The notes under the pieces: generated by a model | What the model saw: the letters and a program-made list of their open reading frames with translations, nothing else | Told to the model about the DNA's origin: nothing | The model's database searches: none | Program-made: the position numbers and the translations under genes | Assembly (NCBI RefSeq): GCF_014050145.1 | Contig: NZ_JACFYF010000003.1 | Span: 62,001-126,000 of the forward strand | DNA from: Vibrio marinisediminis | GTDB taxonomy: Bacteria; Pseudomonadota; Gammaproteobacteria; Enterobacterales; Vibrionaceae | DNA: 64,000 nt | Reading direction: 5' to 3' | Shown: positions 9,824-19,741 of the stretch, piece after piece | Layout of the letters: each line of letters starts with the position of its first letter | Position numbering within the stretch: position 1 is the stretch's first letter

Positions 9824-12800
9824 GTGAGCGCGACATTCAACCGTATAGCACAAGGTCTGCTGTGGGTATTTTTGGCAGCAATGGTTATTTTAGCCATTGC
9901 TGTTACTACCCTTCGCATCACTCTGCCACAACTTAATCATTTTCAAAAAGAGATCCAAACTTGGGTAAACCAGGGGACTGGATTAGAGTTCGAAATTGGC
10001 GAAATTAGTGGTTTTTGGCGTAATACGCATCCTTCAATTTCGCTGGTCGATGTACGAGCAAAAACCCCCGAAGGAAGTGGCATAGGCTTTTCTGCACAGG
10101 CGGTGGAAGTCGAATTCGACTTATTCCAATCCTTATTTCAGTTAGAACCTGTTGTTGCTGATTTGAGCGTTCACGCGCTCAATATCGATGTTCGATCGAT
10201 TCAATGGGTTGAAACCAATGACACACCTAAATTAAGTCCTCAAGGCGAGCAGCAAAATGTTGTTGAGCAACTCGATAAGTTATTGCTACGCCAGCTAGAT
10301 CATTTCTCTCTTAAAGACTCAAGTGTGCAATTTACAGGTATCGATGGCACAGAGCGACGCCTTGATATTGCCCAATTGAAGTGGAACAACCAAGGTCGCC
10401 ACCACGCTGCTGAAGGTGAGATAACCATTCCAGAAGCCAAGCTTAACTCACTCGATGTGAAAGCGAATTTTATGGATCATGGCTCGCTGCTGGATGTGAC
10501 CGGTGAATTTTACCTTTCAGCTGAGAATATTCTTATCACACCGTGGTTAACAGAGTATTTGCAACACGAGACGGGGATAGAAAAAGGTGCCGTGAGCTTA
10601 AACACTTGGGTGACGCTTTACCACAGCAAGCCAGTGAGTGCGTACCTTGAAGTATTACCATCAGAGTTGATTTGGCAAGAAGGTGCTCGCCATGAGTTGA
10701 TGTTTGAGTCTGGGGTGTTTGTTCTGGAACCCAGCGGTGAGGGATGGCAAGTAAATGCTCACTCACTAAAACTGCGTACGGACGATATAGAGTGGCCAGA
10801 GTTAGACATTGCGTTTAATTGGCAAAGCGATAAATGGCTACTTAATGCCTCTCAGCTTGATTTAGCTGCCATTTCACCATTAGTAAAATTAGCGCCAGAG
10901 TCCAGTTCGGTCTCAGAGCTACTGCAGAAGTTTGCTTTAAGTGGTCAGCTAGAAGATATTCGTGTGCAAATGGCGGATGAAATTGAGTCGATAAAATACT
11001 CCGCTAAGCTAGAGCAAGGGAAAATGCAGCAATGGGAACTCTTGCCGGGTATTAACCATCTCGAAGTTCAAGTTAGTGGTCACTATCAACAAGCTCTTGC
11101 TAAAGCGCGTATTATTGATGATGTATTACCATATGGTGATGTATTTCAAGCCCCTTTGCGTATTAAGCAGGGGGAAGTTGATCTCGTGTGGCAAAACCTG
11201 GGCGAGCAAGGTTGGCGTTTGTGGTCAGACAAAGTGACAGTCTCTACGCCGGATCTGCAAGCGTTAGGTGCTTTTAGGCTCGACTTTCCAACCAACCAAA
11301 GCCCATTTTTATCGTTTTATGCTGAAGCAGATCTGTTTAACGCCGGTGAAACTTGGCGCTATTTACCAGCGCCAGCGTTGGGGCAAGAGCTTACAGATTA
11401 TCTCTCAACAGCCATTCAAGGTGGTAAAGCCGACACAGCCAAACTGCTCTGGTATGGGGAACTCGCAGATTTTCCATACCAGAAGAACGATGGCATGTTC
11501 CAAGCTTGGGTTGGTTTAAAAGACGGCACCTTTAGTTTTGATACTACTTGGCCAGCTATTACCAATCTACAGCTTGATTTACTGTTTCAAAATGACGAAA
11601 TGCACCTAGATTCGCACAGTGCACAATTACGTGGCGTATATGCCAATCGAATTACTGGGCGAATTCCTGAGTTAGCCGAAAACGGTCATATTGAGATCGA
11701 AGCTTCCGTTGTCGGTAACGGTGATAAAGTTCGTGATTATATGACCGCTTCACCATTAGTCGATTCAGTTGGCGCCGCTCTGACTACGCTACAGGTCGAA
11801 GGTAAGGTTAGCTCTAAGTTCCAGCTCAAAGTGCCATTTGAAGATTTTGATACCCGAGCTTGGGGTTATGCTGAGCTCAAGAATAATCACGTTACTATTG
11901 ATGCGCCACCAATGGAGTTGGATAACGTTTCTGGACGGGTTGAGTTTGATAATGATGTGGTTAAAGCGGCGGGTTTGTCAGCGAAACTACTCAATCAGCC
12001 TATCGCTATCGACTTCAATGGTGAAAGCTCGAACACAGGCTATAACGTTGACATTGATGTATTAGGTGATTGGCAGATTAAACCTCTCGCACCTTATGTC
12101 GGTGCACAATGGCTAAAACCGGTATCAGGTCATGTGCCATGGCAAAGCAATATTGATATTCAGCTCAATGATGTCGGCTTTACTTATCAGATCGATGCCA
12201 GTGCGGATATGCAGATGTTAGCCAGTGATTACCCTTATCCCTTGCAACGCACAATGGGCGAGAAAGGCAAGGCTAAATTGCAAGCATCGGGCAATCAAGA
12301 AGCTGTCGCTGCACGGCTACAATTGCCAGATTTTAAATACCAAGCTGAAATTGATATTCGCCCAGATACGCCAAAGCTTACCGCGACAAATCTCGTTTTA
12401 GGCAAAGGCAGTTTTAAGATCAGCCCGATTGTGGGGCACCATTTACAAGTGAGAAGTGCTCAGTTTGATATGGACGCTTGGTTAGACGCGTTGACTCTGC
12501 CTGAGCCACAAAAGCCATCAATATTGGCAAAACTCAATACGCCAACAATACCGACACCAGAACGTATTGATCTCAATGTAGACGAGTTAAAGCTGGCGGG
12601 TATTGCATGGAATGATGTCGATTTTGATGCTAGGCGCAAAAACTTAGGCTGGCATATGAAGTTGGACAGCCAAGAAGCGCAAGGCGAGGCAAGTTACCTT
12701 GAACCCTATGACTTGTCCGTGAAGCTAGATCACTTGCATCTCTTCTTCCCAGAACTTGAAGATCAAAATGTTCAACGTCGCAGTTTGCTTGAGGCAGAAG

Positions 12801-13696
12801 ATCCTAGCTTACCTATGGTGACCGAATTTGATCGAAAACTGCATCAAAAACTGCCTAACATAACATTGGCAATCGACGATTTTTGGGTGCAAGGCTATAA
12901 GCTTGGTCAGGCGCATTTAGATTTACAGCGTCAAGGTAATACATTGCAATGGCGTGATCTTTCATTGAAAAGTGGTAGTAGCCAAGTCAATGTTACCGGA
13001 AGCTGGCTATTGGAAGGTGACAAGAGCACAACCAGCATGCAACTGGCTTTATCAGGTGATAATAATACCGAAGTGATGGAACGATTTGGTATTACCTCTG
13101 GTATACAGAAAGCACCGTTTGATATTCGTGCCAAACTTAAATGGGATGGGGCGCCTTGGTCACTACGAGTGAGCAGCTTGTCGGGGAATGTGCAGACAGA
13201 ACTCGGCAAAGGTTTAATTTCAGATGTGAGTGGTGCTGCCAGATTATTAGGTTTATTTAGCTTAGATTCTATCATCCGTAAAATGAAACTCGACTTTAGT
13301 GATGTCTTCGACAAAGGAATGGCGTTTAACTCTATTACCGGCAGTGGTGAGATCAAAAATGGCATTTTCCTGACCAATGACATTCGGATGGATGCTGTGG
13401 CTGGTGAGATGAACATCAAAGGACTTGCCAACTTAAATAGTCGTACCGTGGATGCTGAAGTTAACTTTGTGCCTGATATTACCTCAGGTATACCTGTGTT
13501 GAGTGCGTTTGCGGTGACACCACAAACGGCACTGTATGTGTTGGCTATTACCACGGTGATCTCACCCGTTGTTGAGGTATTTACACAGGTTGATTATGAA
13601 GTAAAAGGTCCACTTGATGCGCCCGTGGTAAAAGAAGTCTCTCGTAGTAAAGGAGAGTTCAAATTACCGAAGAAGCTGCTAGACGCCGTAAATTAA
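9824..13696 (+). CDS. yhdP: YhdP family AsmA-like envelope protein
   Basis: A 1290-residue protein with one N-terminal membrane span (about 10-32) followed by a very long periplasmic beta-rich region; the end carries the AsmA-like C-terminal block (T-G-S-G-E-I-K-N-G and later V-D-A-E-V-N-F). Such proteins (YhdP, TamB, YdbH) are thought to bridge inner and outer membrane and move phospholipids outward. The start is GTG at 9824, behind TAGGAAA; no in-frame ATG fits. It is embedded in the rng-yhdP-nit-tldD run, as in other gammaproteobacteria. Confidence 0.92.
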   Translation: MSATFNRIAQGLLWVFLAAMVILAIAVTTLRITLPQLNHFQKEIQTWVNQGTGLEFEIGEISGFWRNTHPSISLVDVRAKTPEGSGIGFSAQAVEVEFDLFQSLFQLEPVVADLSVHALNIDVRSIQWVETNDTPKLSPQGEQQNVVEQLDKLLLRQLDHFSLKDSSVQFTGIDGTERRLDIAQLKWNNQGRHHAAEGEITIPEAKLNSLDVKANFMDHGSLLDVTGEFYLSAENILITPWLTEYLQHETGIEKGAVSLNTWVTLYHSKPVSAYLEVLPSELIWQEGARHELMFESGVFVLEPSGEGWQVNAHSLKLRTDDIEWPELDIAFNWQSDKWLLNASQLDLAAISPLVKLAPESSSVSELLQKFALSGQLEDIRVQMADEIESIKYSAKLEQGKMQQWELLPGINHLEVQVSGHYQQALAKARIIDDVLPYGDVFQAPLRIKQGEVDLVWQNLGEQGWRLWSDKVTVSTPDLQALGAFRLDFPTNQSPFLSFYAEADLFNAGETWRYLPAPALGQELTDYLSTAIQGGKADTAKLLWYGELADFPYQKNDGMFQAWVGLKDGTFSFDTTWPAITNLQLDLLFQNDEMHLDSHSAQLRGVYANRITGRIPELAENGHIEIEASVVGNGDKVRDYMTASPLVDSVGAALTTLQVEGKVSSKFQLKVPFEDFDTRAWGYAELKNNHVTIDAPPMELDNVSGRVEFDNDVVKAAGLSAKLLNQPIAIDFNGESSNTGYNVDIDVLGDWQIKPLAPYVGAQWLKPVSGHVPWQSNIDIQLNDVGFTYQIDASADMQMLASDYPYPLQRTMGEKGKAKLQASGNQEAVAARLQLPDFKYQAEIDIRPDTPKLTATNLVLGKGSFKISPIVGHHLQVRSAQFDMDAWLDALTLPEPQKPSILAKLNTPTIPTPERIDLNVDELKLAGIAWNDVDFDARRKNLGWHMKLDSQEAQGEASYLEPYDLSVKLDHLHLFFPELEDQNVQRRSLLEAEDPSLPMVTEFDRKLHQKLPNITLAIDDFWVQGYKLGQAHLDLQRQGNTLQWRDLSLKSGSSQVNVTGSWLLEGDKSTTSMQLALSGDNNTEVMERFGITSGIQKAPFDIRAKLKWDGAPWSLRVSSLSGNVQTELGKGLISDVSGAARLLGLFSLDSIIRKMKLDFSDVFDKGMAFNSITGSGEIKNGIFLTNDIRMDAVAGEMNIKGLANLNSRTVDAEVNFVPDITSGIPVLSAFAVTPQTALYVLAITTVISPVVEVFTQVDYEVKGPLDAPVVKEVSRSKGEFKLPKKLLDAVN

Positions 13697-13708
13697 GGAG
13701 GTTCACTC

Positions 13709-14527
13709 ATGGATAGAGTTGGCTTGATACAGATGACTTCAGGTGCGAATCCTGAAGCGAATCTTGTGTATATTGAACAACAAGTAGCGGCACTTTCTGA
13801 GCAAGGTGCGACGTGGGTGATCACTCCAGAAAACGCCATTGTGCTTGGTTCTCGCAGTGATTATCACCATTACGCGGAGCCTTTAGAAAATGGTGAGATT
13901 CAAGCTCAATTATCAGAGATGGCGAAGCGCTATCAAGTCTGGCTTATTGTTGGTAGTTTCCCTATTCAGCGCGCATCAGGAGTGACCACAACCTTGTTGG
14001 TGTACAACAACGATGGGGCGTTGATGGCTCATTATGATAAGTTGCACATGTTTGATGTTGATGTCGCGGATAGCCACCAGCGTTATCGAGAGTCGGAAAC
14101 ATTTATGCCCGGCGGTGAGATTGTCTCAATTGAGACACCATTTGCTCACTTAGGACTGACGATTTGTTATGATGTGCGCTTTCCTCAGCTGTATGGCGAA
14201 CTAGCGAAGCGAGGTGCAAATGTTATCGTTGTACCCGCAGCATTTACGGCAGTAACAGGGCAAGCTCATTGGCAGCCATTATTGACTGCTCGCGCCATAG
14301 AAACGCAATCTTGGGTTGTCGCCGTTAATCAAACGGGTATTCATCAAGGCGGACGACAAACATGGGGACATTCGATGGTGATATCACCATGGGGAGACGT
14401 TTTTGCCAGTCTAGGTGATGCCCCAAGTAATTTATTGGTCGAGTTAGACTTACAAGCAGTGACAGAGATCAGAGCGACAATGCCGGTTATGACCCATAAC
14501 CGCTTTGATAGTCGAATTAAAATTTAA
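13709..14527 (+). CDS. Nitrilase-superfamily (carbon-nitrogen) hydrolase
   Basis: A 272-residue CN-hydrolase with the full Glu-Lys-Cys catalytic triad: E41 in T-P-E-N, Lys in Y-D-K-L-H-M-F, and Cys in L-T-I-C-Y-D-V-R-F-P. The F-D-V-D-V and D-V-R-F-P-Q-L-Y context is that of the Nit1/Nit2 branch (deaminated glutathione or omega-amidase type), suggesting a metabolite-repair amidase in the cytosol. Exact substrate cannot be read from sequence. It lies 12 bases after yhdP and 9 before tldD, so it is co-transcribed. Confidence 0.88.
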   Translation: MDRVGLIQMTSGANPEANLVYIEQQVAALSEQGATWVITPENAIVLGSRSDYHHYAEPLENGEIQAQLSEMAKRYQVWLIVGSFPIQRASGVTTTLLVYNNDGALMAHYDKLHMFDVDVADSHQRYRESETFMPGGEIVSIETPFAHLGLTICYDVRFPQLYGELAKRGANVIVVPAAFTAVTGQAHWQPLLTARAIETQSWVVAVNQTGIHQGGRQTWGHSMVISPWGDVFASLGDAPSNLLVELDLQAVTEIRATMPVMTHNRFDSRIKI

Positions 14528-14536
14528 GAGCGAAAT

Positions 14537-15982
14537 ATGACAATTAATCACGTAGAAGAAGCCCTACTTAAACCTGCTGGTCTAACAGAGCAGGATATCG
14601 CGAGCACGCTTGAAAGCATCGCGACTCGTCAAATTGACTACGCTGATATCTATTTCCAATCCAGCTGGCATGAGTCTCTGGTTTTAGAAGATAGCATTAT
14701 TAAAGATGGCTCATTTAACATTGATTGCGGTCTTGGTGTGCGCGCCGTAACAGGTGAAAAAACTGGTTTTGCTTATTCAGATCAAATTCAACTTGAAGGC
14801 TTAAAGCAAAGTGCTATTGCAGCACGTGGCATCGCGCAACAAGGTCAAAATGGCAAAGTTCAAGCGTTCAAACGCTTTGATAACCAAGCTTACTATGCCG
14901 CTGAAAACCCACTGCAATGCTGGGAAAAACAGCAAAAAACGGCACTGCTTAAAGAGCTAGATGCGTACATTCGCACGAAAGAGCCATTGATTGATGAAGT
15001 GTCTATCAGCCTAAGTGGTGTACATGAACAAATGTTGGTTGCGGCAACCGACGGCACTTATGCAGGGGATGTTCGTCCATTAGTACGCTTATCTATTACC
15101 GTATTGGCACAGCGCGGCGAGCGCCGAGAGCGTGGCAGTGCTGGTGGCGGTGGTCGTTTTAGTTATGACTATTTCTTAACGTCTCAGCAAGGTCAGCAAA
15201 TTGCTTACCAATATGCAGATGAAGCCATTCGTACAGCATTAGTAAACCTAGAAGCGGATGCGGCTCCGGCAGGCACAATGCCTGTTGTACTAGGCTCAGG
15301 TTGGCCGGGTGTATTGTTGCATGAAGCGGTTGGTCATGGCTTAGAAGGTGATTTCAACCGTAAAGAGTCATCGGTATTTAGCGGTCGTATTGGCGAGCAA
15401 GTGACTTCTAAGCATTGTACGATTGTCGACGATGGTACATTGAAAGACTTACGTGGTTCATTGAATGTGGATGATGAAGGCGTTGCTGGTCAGTACAACA
15501 CTCTAATTGAAAACGGCGTACTAAAAGGTTATATGCAAGACAAGCTTAATGCGCGTCTGATGGGCGTAGCGCCTACTGGTAACGGTCGTCGTGAATCTTA
15601 TGCGCATTTACCAATGCCGCGTATGACTAACACTTACATGCTGCCTGGCGAGCATTCGCCAGAAGAGATCATCTCTACAGTGAAGAAAGGGCTATACGCG
15701 CCAAACTTTGGTGGTGGTCAGGTGGATATCACATCAGGCAAGTTCGTCTTCTCAACCTCAGAAGCTTACCTAATTGAAGATGGTAAAATCACTCGTCCTG
15801 TTAAAGGAGCAACCTTGATCGGCTCTGGTATCGAAGCGATGCAACAAGTGTCGATGGTGGGTAATGACCTCAGTATCGACCGTGGGGTTGGCGTATGTGG
15901 TAAAGCAGGGCAAAGCGTGCCTGTAGGCGTTGGTCAACCAACCTTGAAGATTGACTCCATTACTGTTGGTGGTACTGAATAA
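14537..15982 (+). CDS. tldD: Metalloprotease TldD
   Basis: A 481-residue subunit of the TldD/TldE zinc protease. The zinc-binding H-E-A-V-G-H motif is near residue 263 ([14 protein letters not shown]), and the glycine-rich A-G-G-G-G-R-F stretch is before it. With TldE (PmbA, not in this window) it cleaves unfolded peptides, for example in microcin B17 maturation and CcdA degradation. It closes the mreBCD-to-tldD run and is followed by a strong hairpin terminator at 16006. Confidence 0.96.
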   Translation: MTINHVEEALLKPAGLTEQDIASTLESIATRQIDYADIYFQSSWHESLVLEDSIIKDGSFNIDCGLGVRAVTGEKTGFAYSDQIQLEGLKQSAIAARGIAQQGQNGKVQAFKRFDNQAYYAAENPLQCWEKQQKTALLKELDAYIRTKEPLIDEVSISLSGVHEQMLVAATDGTYAGDVRPLVRLSITVLAQRGERRERGSAGGGGRFSYDYFLTSQQGQQIAYQYADEAIRTALVNLEADAAPAGTMPVVLGSGWPGVLLHEAVGHGLEGDFNRKESSVFSGRIGEQVTSKHCTIVDDGTLKDLRGSLNVDDEGVAGQYNTLIENGVLKGYMQDKLNARLMGVAPTGNGRRESYAHLPMPRMTNTYMLPGEHSPEEIISTVKKGLYAPNFGGGQVDITSGKFVFSTSEAYLIEDGKITRPVKGATLIGSGIEAMQQVSMVGNDLSIDRGVGVCGKAGQSVPVGVGQPTLKIDSITVGGTE

Positions 15983-16005
15983 CCAACGACCATTTAGTTT
16001 AATCT

Positions 16006-16041
16006 AATAAAGCAGCGCTCAGCGCTGCTTTATTGTTTTCT
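16006..16041 (+). terminator. Intrinsic terminator after tldD (convergent with arcA)
   Basis: A perfect 14-bp inverted repeat (AATAAAGCAGCGCT/AGCGCTGCTTTATT) around a single central C, with TTGTTTTC behind it. Because both flanks are A/T rich it may serve both tldD (+) and arcA (-), whose stops face each other. Confidence 0.85.
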
Positions 16042-16075
16042 AGGCAGAAGATCTGTGTAGCCATAAATAAGATTG

Positions 16076-17296
16076 TTAAATTCCTTCTCGCTCTATAGGG
16101 CAACTCATACAACGAGCCCCACCTCGACCACGCCCAAGCTCATTACCCGGTACAGGTAAAACGGTAATGCCTGCTTTGTCATACTTTTCATTAGTGTAGA
16201 CATTGCGCTCATAGCCAATCACCACGCCTGGTTTTACCGTCAGTACGTTATTAGCATCATTCCATTGTTCGCGTTCTGCTTCGTAACTATCACCCCCAGT
16301 CGTGATGATCTTTAAAGCATCAAGCCCAAGCGCTTTTTCAATTGAACCCATGAGATCATTGGTTTGATCAATTTGCATCTGACCATCTTTCTTCGATGTT
16401 AAACACCAAGTATTCATATCTTTACGTACGATTTCTGGATAGAGCGAGAAAGTATCAACATCAATATGCGTCATCACGGTATCTAAATGCATACAAGCGC
16501 GATTTTTGGGGAGCTCAGTGACGATCACTTGCTTCGCTTGTTGATGCTTGAATAACTGAGCCGCTAAATTTTCGACCCCTTGAGAGGTGGTTCGCTCAGA
16601 CATGGCGATCAATACCGCGCCATTACCAATCACCAATACATCGCCACCTTCAATATTGGCATTATCATAATGAAGATCTTCATTGCCGAAATATTTGATA
16701 AAGTCTTGTCCTGCAAAAATCGGATGCCAATGATAAATCGCGCGTAGGTGATTAGTTTCGCGTTGGCGAGCGGGCATCATCATTGGGTTTAATGACACTC
16801 CGCCGTAGACCCAACAAGAAGTATCGCGAGTAAATAGATGGTTAGGCAAAGGCTCGATAGCAAAATCTAGTGAGCGATGCAGTTTCGGTAGCATTGAAGC
16901 CGATTTAAATGGTAACTCTGAATAAGCCAAACCACCCAATAGCACGCAAGCGAGATGTTCATTATCCATTTCTGCGAGGTAGTTACGAAAATCACGGGCA
17001 AACATCGGTCCGTAACGGAAATCGGAGATTTGCGTTTTAAGCAACCACTCCCGTGCGGCGGGAACATCTAAGGTTTCGACCAAGAGATCATGCAGTAACA
17101 GTACTTCGACACCTTGGCTGGTGAGTGTGTTGGCAAAGACATCGTGTTCGTCACCGGCAGCCTCTACGGCAAGCACATCATCAAAAAGCAGTTCATGGCA
17201 ATTTGATGGGGTGAGGTGGGTGAGCGCACGCTCCGGTCTATGTAACAGTACTCGCTTCAATTGACCAACTTCTGAGCCGACATACAACTTACTCAT
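16076..17296 (-). CDS. arcA: Arginine deiminase
   Basis: A 406-residue arginine deiminase (arginine to citrulline plus ammonia). Conserved blocks are F-T-R-D-T-S near 155, E-G-G-D-V near 215, H-L-D-T-V near 270, and the catalytic Cys in [10 protein letters not shown] near 398. It stands alone: no carbamate kinase or arginine/ornithine antiporter is beside it, and the ornithine carbamoyltransferase is 24 kb away at 41379. It may serve acid stress or nitrogen salvage rather than a complete ATP-yielding pathway, unless the other genes are elsewhere. A possible promoter (TTGCAT, 16 bases, TCATAA) lies at 17327-17354 on the minus strand. Confidence 0.95.
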   Translation of the reverse strand: MSKLYVGSEVGQLKRVLLHRPERALTHLTPSNCHELLFDDVLAVEAAGDEHDVFANTLTSQGVEVLLLHDLLVETLDVPAAREWLLKTQISDFRYGPMFARDFRNYLAEMDNEHLACVLLGGLAYSELPFKSASMLPKLHRSLDFAIEPLPNHLFTRDTSCWVYGGVSLNPMMMPARQRETNHLRAIYHWHPIFAGQDFIKYFGNEDLHYDNANIEGGDVLVIGNGAVLIAMSERTTSQGVENLAAQLFKHQQAKQVIVTELPKNRACMHLDTVMTHIDVDTFSLYPEIVRKDMNTWCLTSKKDGQMQIDQTNDLMGSIEKALGLDALKIITTGGDSYEAEREQWNDANNVLTVKPGVVIGYERNVYTNEKYDKAGITVLPVPGNELGRGRGGARCMSCPIEREGI

Positions 17297-17854
17297 TCTG
17301 TATCCTTACTTAAAGTCCTATTACATTTATGACAATGTTAATAAAAAGATGCAAGCTTGTTCTTTGAAAGTAAACTTGGTTTGAGCTGGTATTTCAAGTT
17401 CAAAATATCGCAAGGTGGGAAAATATAGAAAATAGAACTAAATAGGAATGTTAACTCAGCACAGAAATAGTGCCTGTTTATTCGCAATATCCCTATGGGC
17501 TCAATGCATTTGATGGTATTAATCCTGCCTAGCCATGCATGATATTCATGTTTAATCTCATAGAATTAGTTTTTTATTCATTATTGATTTGTTCGGATCT
17601 TATGCGTTTAGTCTTCATAGATTTGCGTTTTTCTGCATCGCAACTTTTTTGTGGAAACCACAGATTGTTCTGAAGTAACACTCTAGCTCGGATCAAAAAG
17701 TTATTTTGCTTTGTGAGTAGGATCTTCTTTATCAGCTAACTCCTTAAAATAAAGATCGTGCCAGCATCGATTCTAGGTAGTAATTTTTGTTGATCCATGC
17801 GATATTTCGTCGCGAGAAATCGTCAATATTGTTATTACACTCTGGAGCACAACT
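17297..17854. other. Divergent 558-bp intergenic region between arcA and rraB
   Basis: No open reading frame with a credible start and ribosome-binding site is seen. The region is A/T rich, as expected for two divergent promoters. Visible items are a candidate arcA promoter (17327-17354, minus), a 13-bp palindrome TGTGGAAACCACA at 17650-17662, and imperfect TGAAT/ATTCA half-sites near 17536. None is strong enough for a regulator call. Its length leaves room for a small RNA, but I see no terminator-like hairpin inside it. Confidence 0.5.
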
Positions 17855-18271
17855 ATGTCTCACGAAGATGAATATCTATCAGTAGAAGAATTAATTGAGA
17901 TTCAAAAGGAAGAGACTCGCGATATTATCCAAGCATTGCTTGAAGATGGCAGTGATCCAGAAGCGTTATACGAGATCGAGCACCACCTTTTCGCTGAAAA
18001 TTTCGATACGCTAGAGAAAGCGGTAGTCGAAGCATTCAAAATGGGTTTTGAAGTTCTAGAAGCTGAAGAAACTGAAGATGAAGATGGCAATAAACTGCTT
18101 TGCTGTGATGCGACAATGCAATCAGCATTGAATCCAGAAGCAATTGATGCTCAAGTGGAAAAGCTAGTTTATCTTGCTGAAAAATTCGACATCATCTATG
18201 ACGGTTGGGGTACATACTATGAAGGCGAAGACGCGCTTTACCCTGAAGAAGATGAAGACGACGAAGAGTAA
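17855..18271 (+). CDS. rraB: Regulator of ribonuclease E activity B (RraB)
   Basis: A 138-residue, very acidic cytosolic protein matching RraB (YjgD): S-V-E-E-L-I-E-I-Q near the N-terminus, [27 protein letters not shown], and an Asp/Glu tail. It binds the C-terminal region of RNase E and remodels degradosome action. The start has a good GGAG site (17844). The gene is monocistronic with a clear terminator 34 bases after the stop. Confidence 0.95.
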   Translation: MSHEDEYLSVEELIEIQKEETRDIIQALLEDGSDPEALYEIEHHLFAENFDTLEKAVVEAFKMGFEVLEAEETEDEDGNKLLCCDATMQSALNPEAIDAQVEKLVYLAEKFDIIYDGWGTYYEGEDALYPEEDEDDEE

Positions 18272-18304
18272 CTTACTACGTAGAATCGTTATTCAATAGT
18301 TATT

Positions 18305-18332
18305 AAAAACCAGCTTTTCAGCTGGTTTTTTT
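18305..18332 (+). terminator. Intrinsic terminator after rraB
   Basis: Stem AAAAACCAGCT/AGCTGGTTTTT with a TTTC loop, followed by T residues. A textbook rho-independent terminator. Confidence 0.9.
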
Positions 18333-18408
18333 ATATTCGCGCTGTATCTATAGTTACTTCTATTCTCTATAATCGACTCAACTTTGATCTAGCGCAAGTT
18401 TGTATAAG

Positions 18409-19209
18409 ATGGAACTCTCTCTCGAAGGACCCTGGCAATTATCGCCGTTGACAGATTTATCGATCCCCCAAGATGATCTCTCTTTTCCTGCCCCATTAAG
18501 TAAGATATTACCAAAGCACCTTTCAGAACAATCAATTAAAGAGCAAGAATGGCATTTGATGCATGACATTGAAGTGGATGAGGCGATGCTTGCCTTTCCG
18601 GCTATCGACTTAATTATTGCTGGTATTGATTATCATGCGGAAGTTCGAGTCAATGGCGTAGCGGTTTTTGATTGTGACATGACTCAAGCGATATATAAGA
18701 AAGATATCCGTCCATACCTTCAGTTGGGGCGTAATCGTTTTGAGATTTTGTTTCTTCAACTTGACGATGACTGGTTAATTGAAGATGACATTGATCAGGT
18801 TTGCTGCCTTGGTGCTGAAAATTCACGAAAAAGTGATGAACGAGTTGGTGTTTGGCAAGTGCCATATTTGCAGTTTATTCGTCATGTGCGTTTAGAGTAT
18901 GTGGCTACGGAGCAGATTTGGCATCATGGTGGCGGCTGTGAATTTAAAGTCGATTTGCATTACACCACTTATGCTGCCGGTCTTATTTCGGCATCAATTA
19001 AATTCAATGGCATGACTTATCATCTGCCCATTGATGTGCGTAATAACCAAGCCAGTGCGCTATTTCAAATAGAAGCGCCGATCTATTTTGATACCAAGCA
19101 GCCTGACCCTGCGCATCTTTATCAATTAGAAGTGACTCTCGATCAGCAAACCCAATGCTTTAATGTTGGATTGAGTAAAGATTTGTGTGCTCAGCACTAT
19201 CCAATTTAG
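18409..19209 (+). CDS. Orphan glycoside hydrolase family 2 N-domain-like protein
   Basis: A 266-residue protein with no signal peptide. Residues 3-9 (L-S-L-E-G-P-W) and about 70-110 (I-I-A-G-I-D-Y-H-A-E-V-R-V-N-G) match the jelly-roll sugar-binding N-domain of GH2 beta-mannosidases and beta-galactosidases (strand with G-x-D/Y-x-A-x-V-x-V-N-G). The later R-V-G-V-W-Q-V-P-Y-L matches the end of that domain. A second beta domain may follow (190-266). The catalytic TIM barrel is entirely absent, so it should not hydrolyse sugars by the GH2 mechanism. Start ATG at 18409 is preferred; a TTG three codons upstream is possible. It overlaps the convergent DUF2061 gene by 4 bases. Function unknown. Confidence 0.75.
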   Translation: MELSLEGPWQLSPLTDLSIPQDDLSFPAPLSKILPKHLSEQSIKEQEWHLMHDIEVDEAMLAFPAIDLIIAGIDYHAEVRVNGVAVFDCDMTQAIYKKDIRPYLQLGRNRFEILFLQLDDDWLIEDDIDQVCCLGAENSRKSDERVGVWQVPYLQFIRHVRLEYVATEQIWHHGGGCEFKVDLHYTTYAAGLISASIKFNGMTYHLPIDVRNNQASALFQIEAPIYFDTKQPDPAHLYQLEVTLDQQTQCFNVGLSKDLCAQHYPI

Positions 19210-19595
19210 TGGGCACAGAGCCAATTTGTTTTTTGGTCTTGTTTGCCTAACCATATCTTTTCATGGAAGTAGTACGCAAAAGTATTAATGGTCGGTTCAA
19301 TTGCTGCCATGATGCCGCCAACAAAGGCATCACCGGTGAGCAGATATACGACACTGAATGCAACACTAAAATGGACAATAGCAAAGCTGGTGGTTTTGAT
19401 TTTTGCATTACGAGCCAATTTTTGCAGTGATGATATCTCGTTCCAAGTGCGTTCATGGAAGTAAAAAGCAACGGTGTTTACAGATGGCTCTAGCATCGCA
19501 ATCATACTGCCGATGATGATGTCACCAGTCAGTAGATAAGCGACCGTGAAGGCAATAGTGAAATGAATGCTGGCAAAAGTAAGTGTCTTTTTCAT
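19206..19595 (-). CDS. Small membrane protein with two tandem DUF2061 repeats
   Basis: A 129-residue integral membrane protein made of two near-identical halves. Each half runs K-T-x-x-F-A-x-x-H-F, then F-x-V-x-Y-L-L-T-G-D, G-x-x-x-A-x-x-E-P, and N-T-x-A-x-Y-F-H-E; the repeats are at about 2-51 and 66-115, and each would give two membrane spans. This is the DUF2061 pattern, normally one copy per protein as I recall it. Conserved His and Glu within the spans hint at a binding or transport role, but none is known. The gene is alone on the minus strand; a bidirectional terminator separates it from usp. Confidence 0.8.
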   Translation of the reverse strand: MKKTLTFASIHFTIAFTVAYLLTGDIIIGSMIAMLEPSVNTVAFYFHERTWNEISSLQKLARNAKIKTTSFAIVHFSVAFSVVYLLTGDAFVGGIMAAIEPTINTFAYYFHEKIWLGKQDQKTNWLCAH

Positions 19596-19694
19596 GGTTG
19601 ATGTTCTTGGTCGCTGATAGTGAGCTAATTATCGAACCACAGTTAAAATAAATAAAATGGATTAAATCTGTTTGTTTGATAGGTAATAGCTATT

Positions 19695-19724
19695 AAAAAA
19701 GGCGCTCAATTGAGCGCCTTTTCG
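19695..19724 (-). terminator. Terminator after the usp gene
   Basis: Perfect palindrome GGCGCTCAATTGAGCGCC (19701-19718) flanked by A-run and T-run on the two sides, so it works in both directions. It ends the TAXI-TRAP-usp unit. Confidence 0.85.
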
Positions 19725-19741
19725 TTTGGCAAAATTGGCGT

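Noticed and set aside
17520-17580. Possible ARG boxes upstream of arcA
   Set aside because: TGAAT/ATTCA halves are separated by the wrong spacing, so not reported as ArgR sites.
17650-17662. Palindrome TGTGGAAACCACA in the arcA-rraB gap
   Set aside because: Too short and not the spacing of CRP; chance is plausible, so only listed in the gap note.
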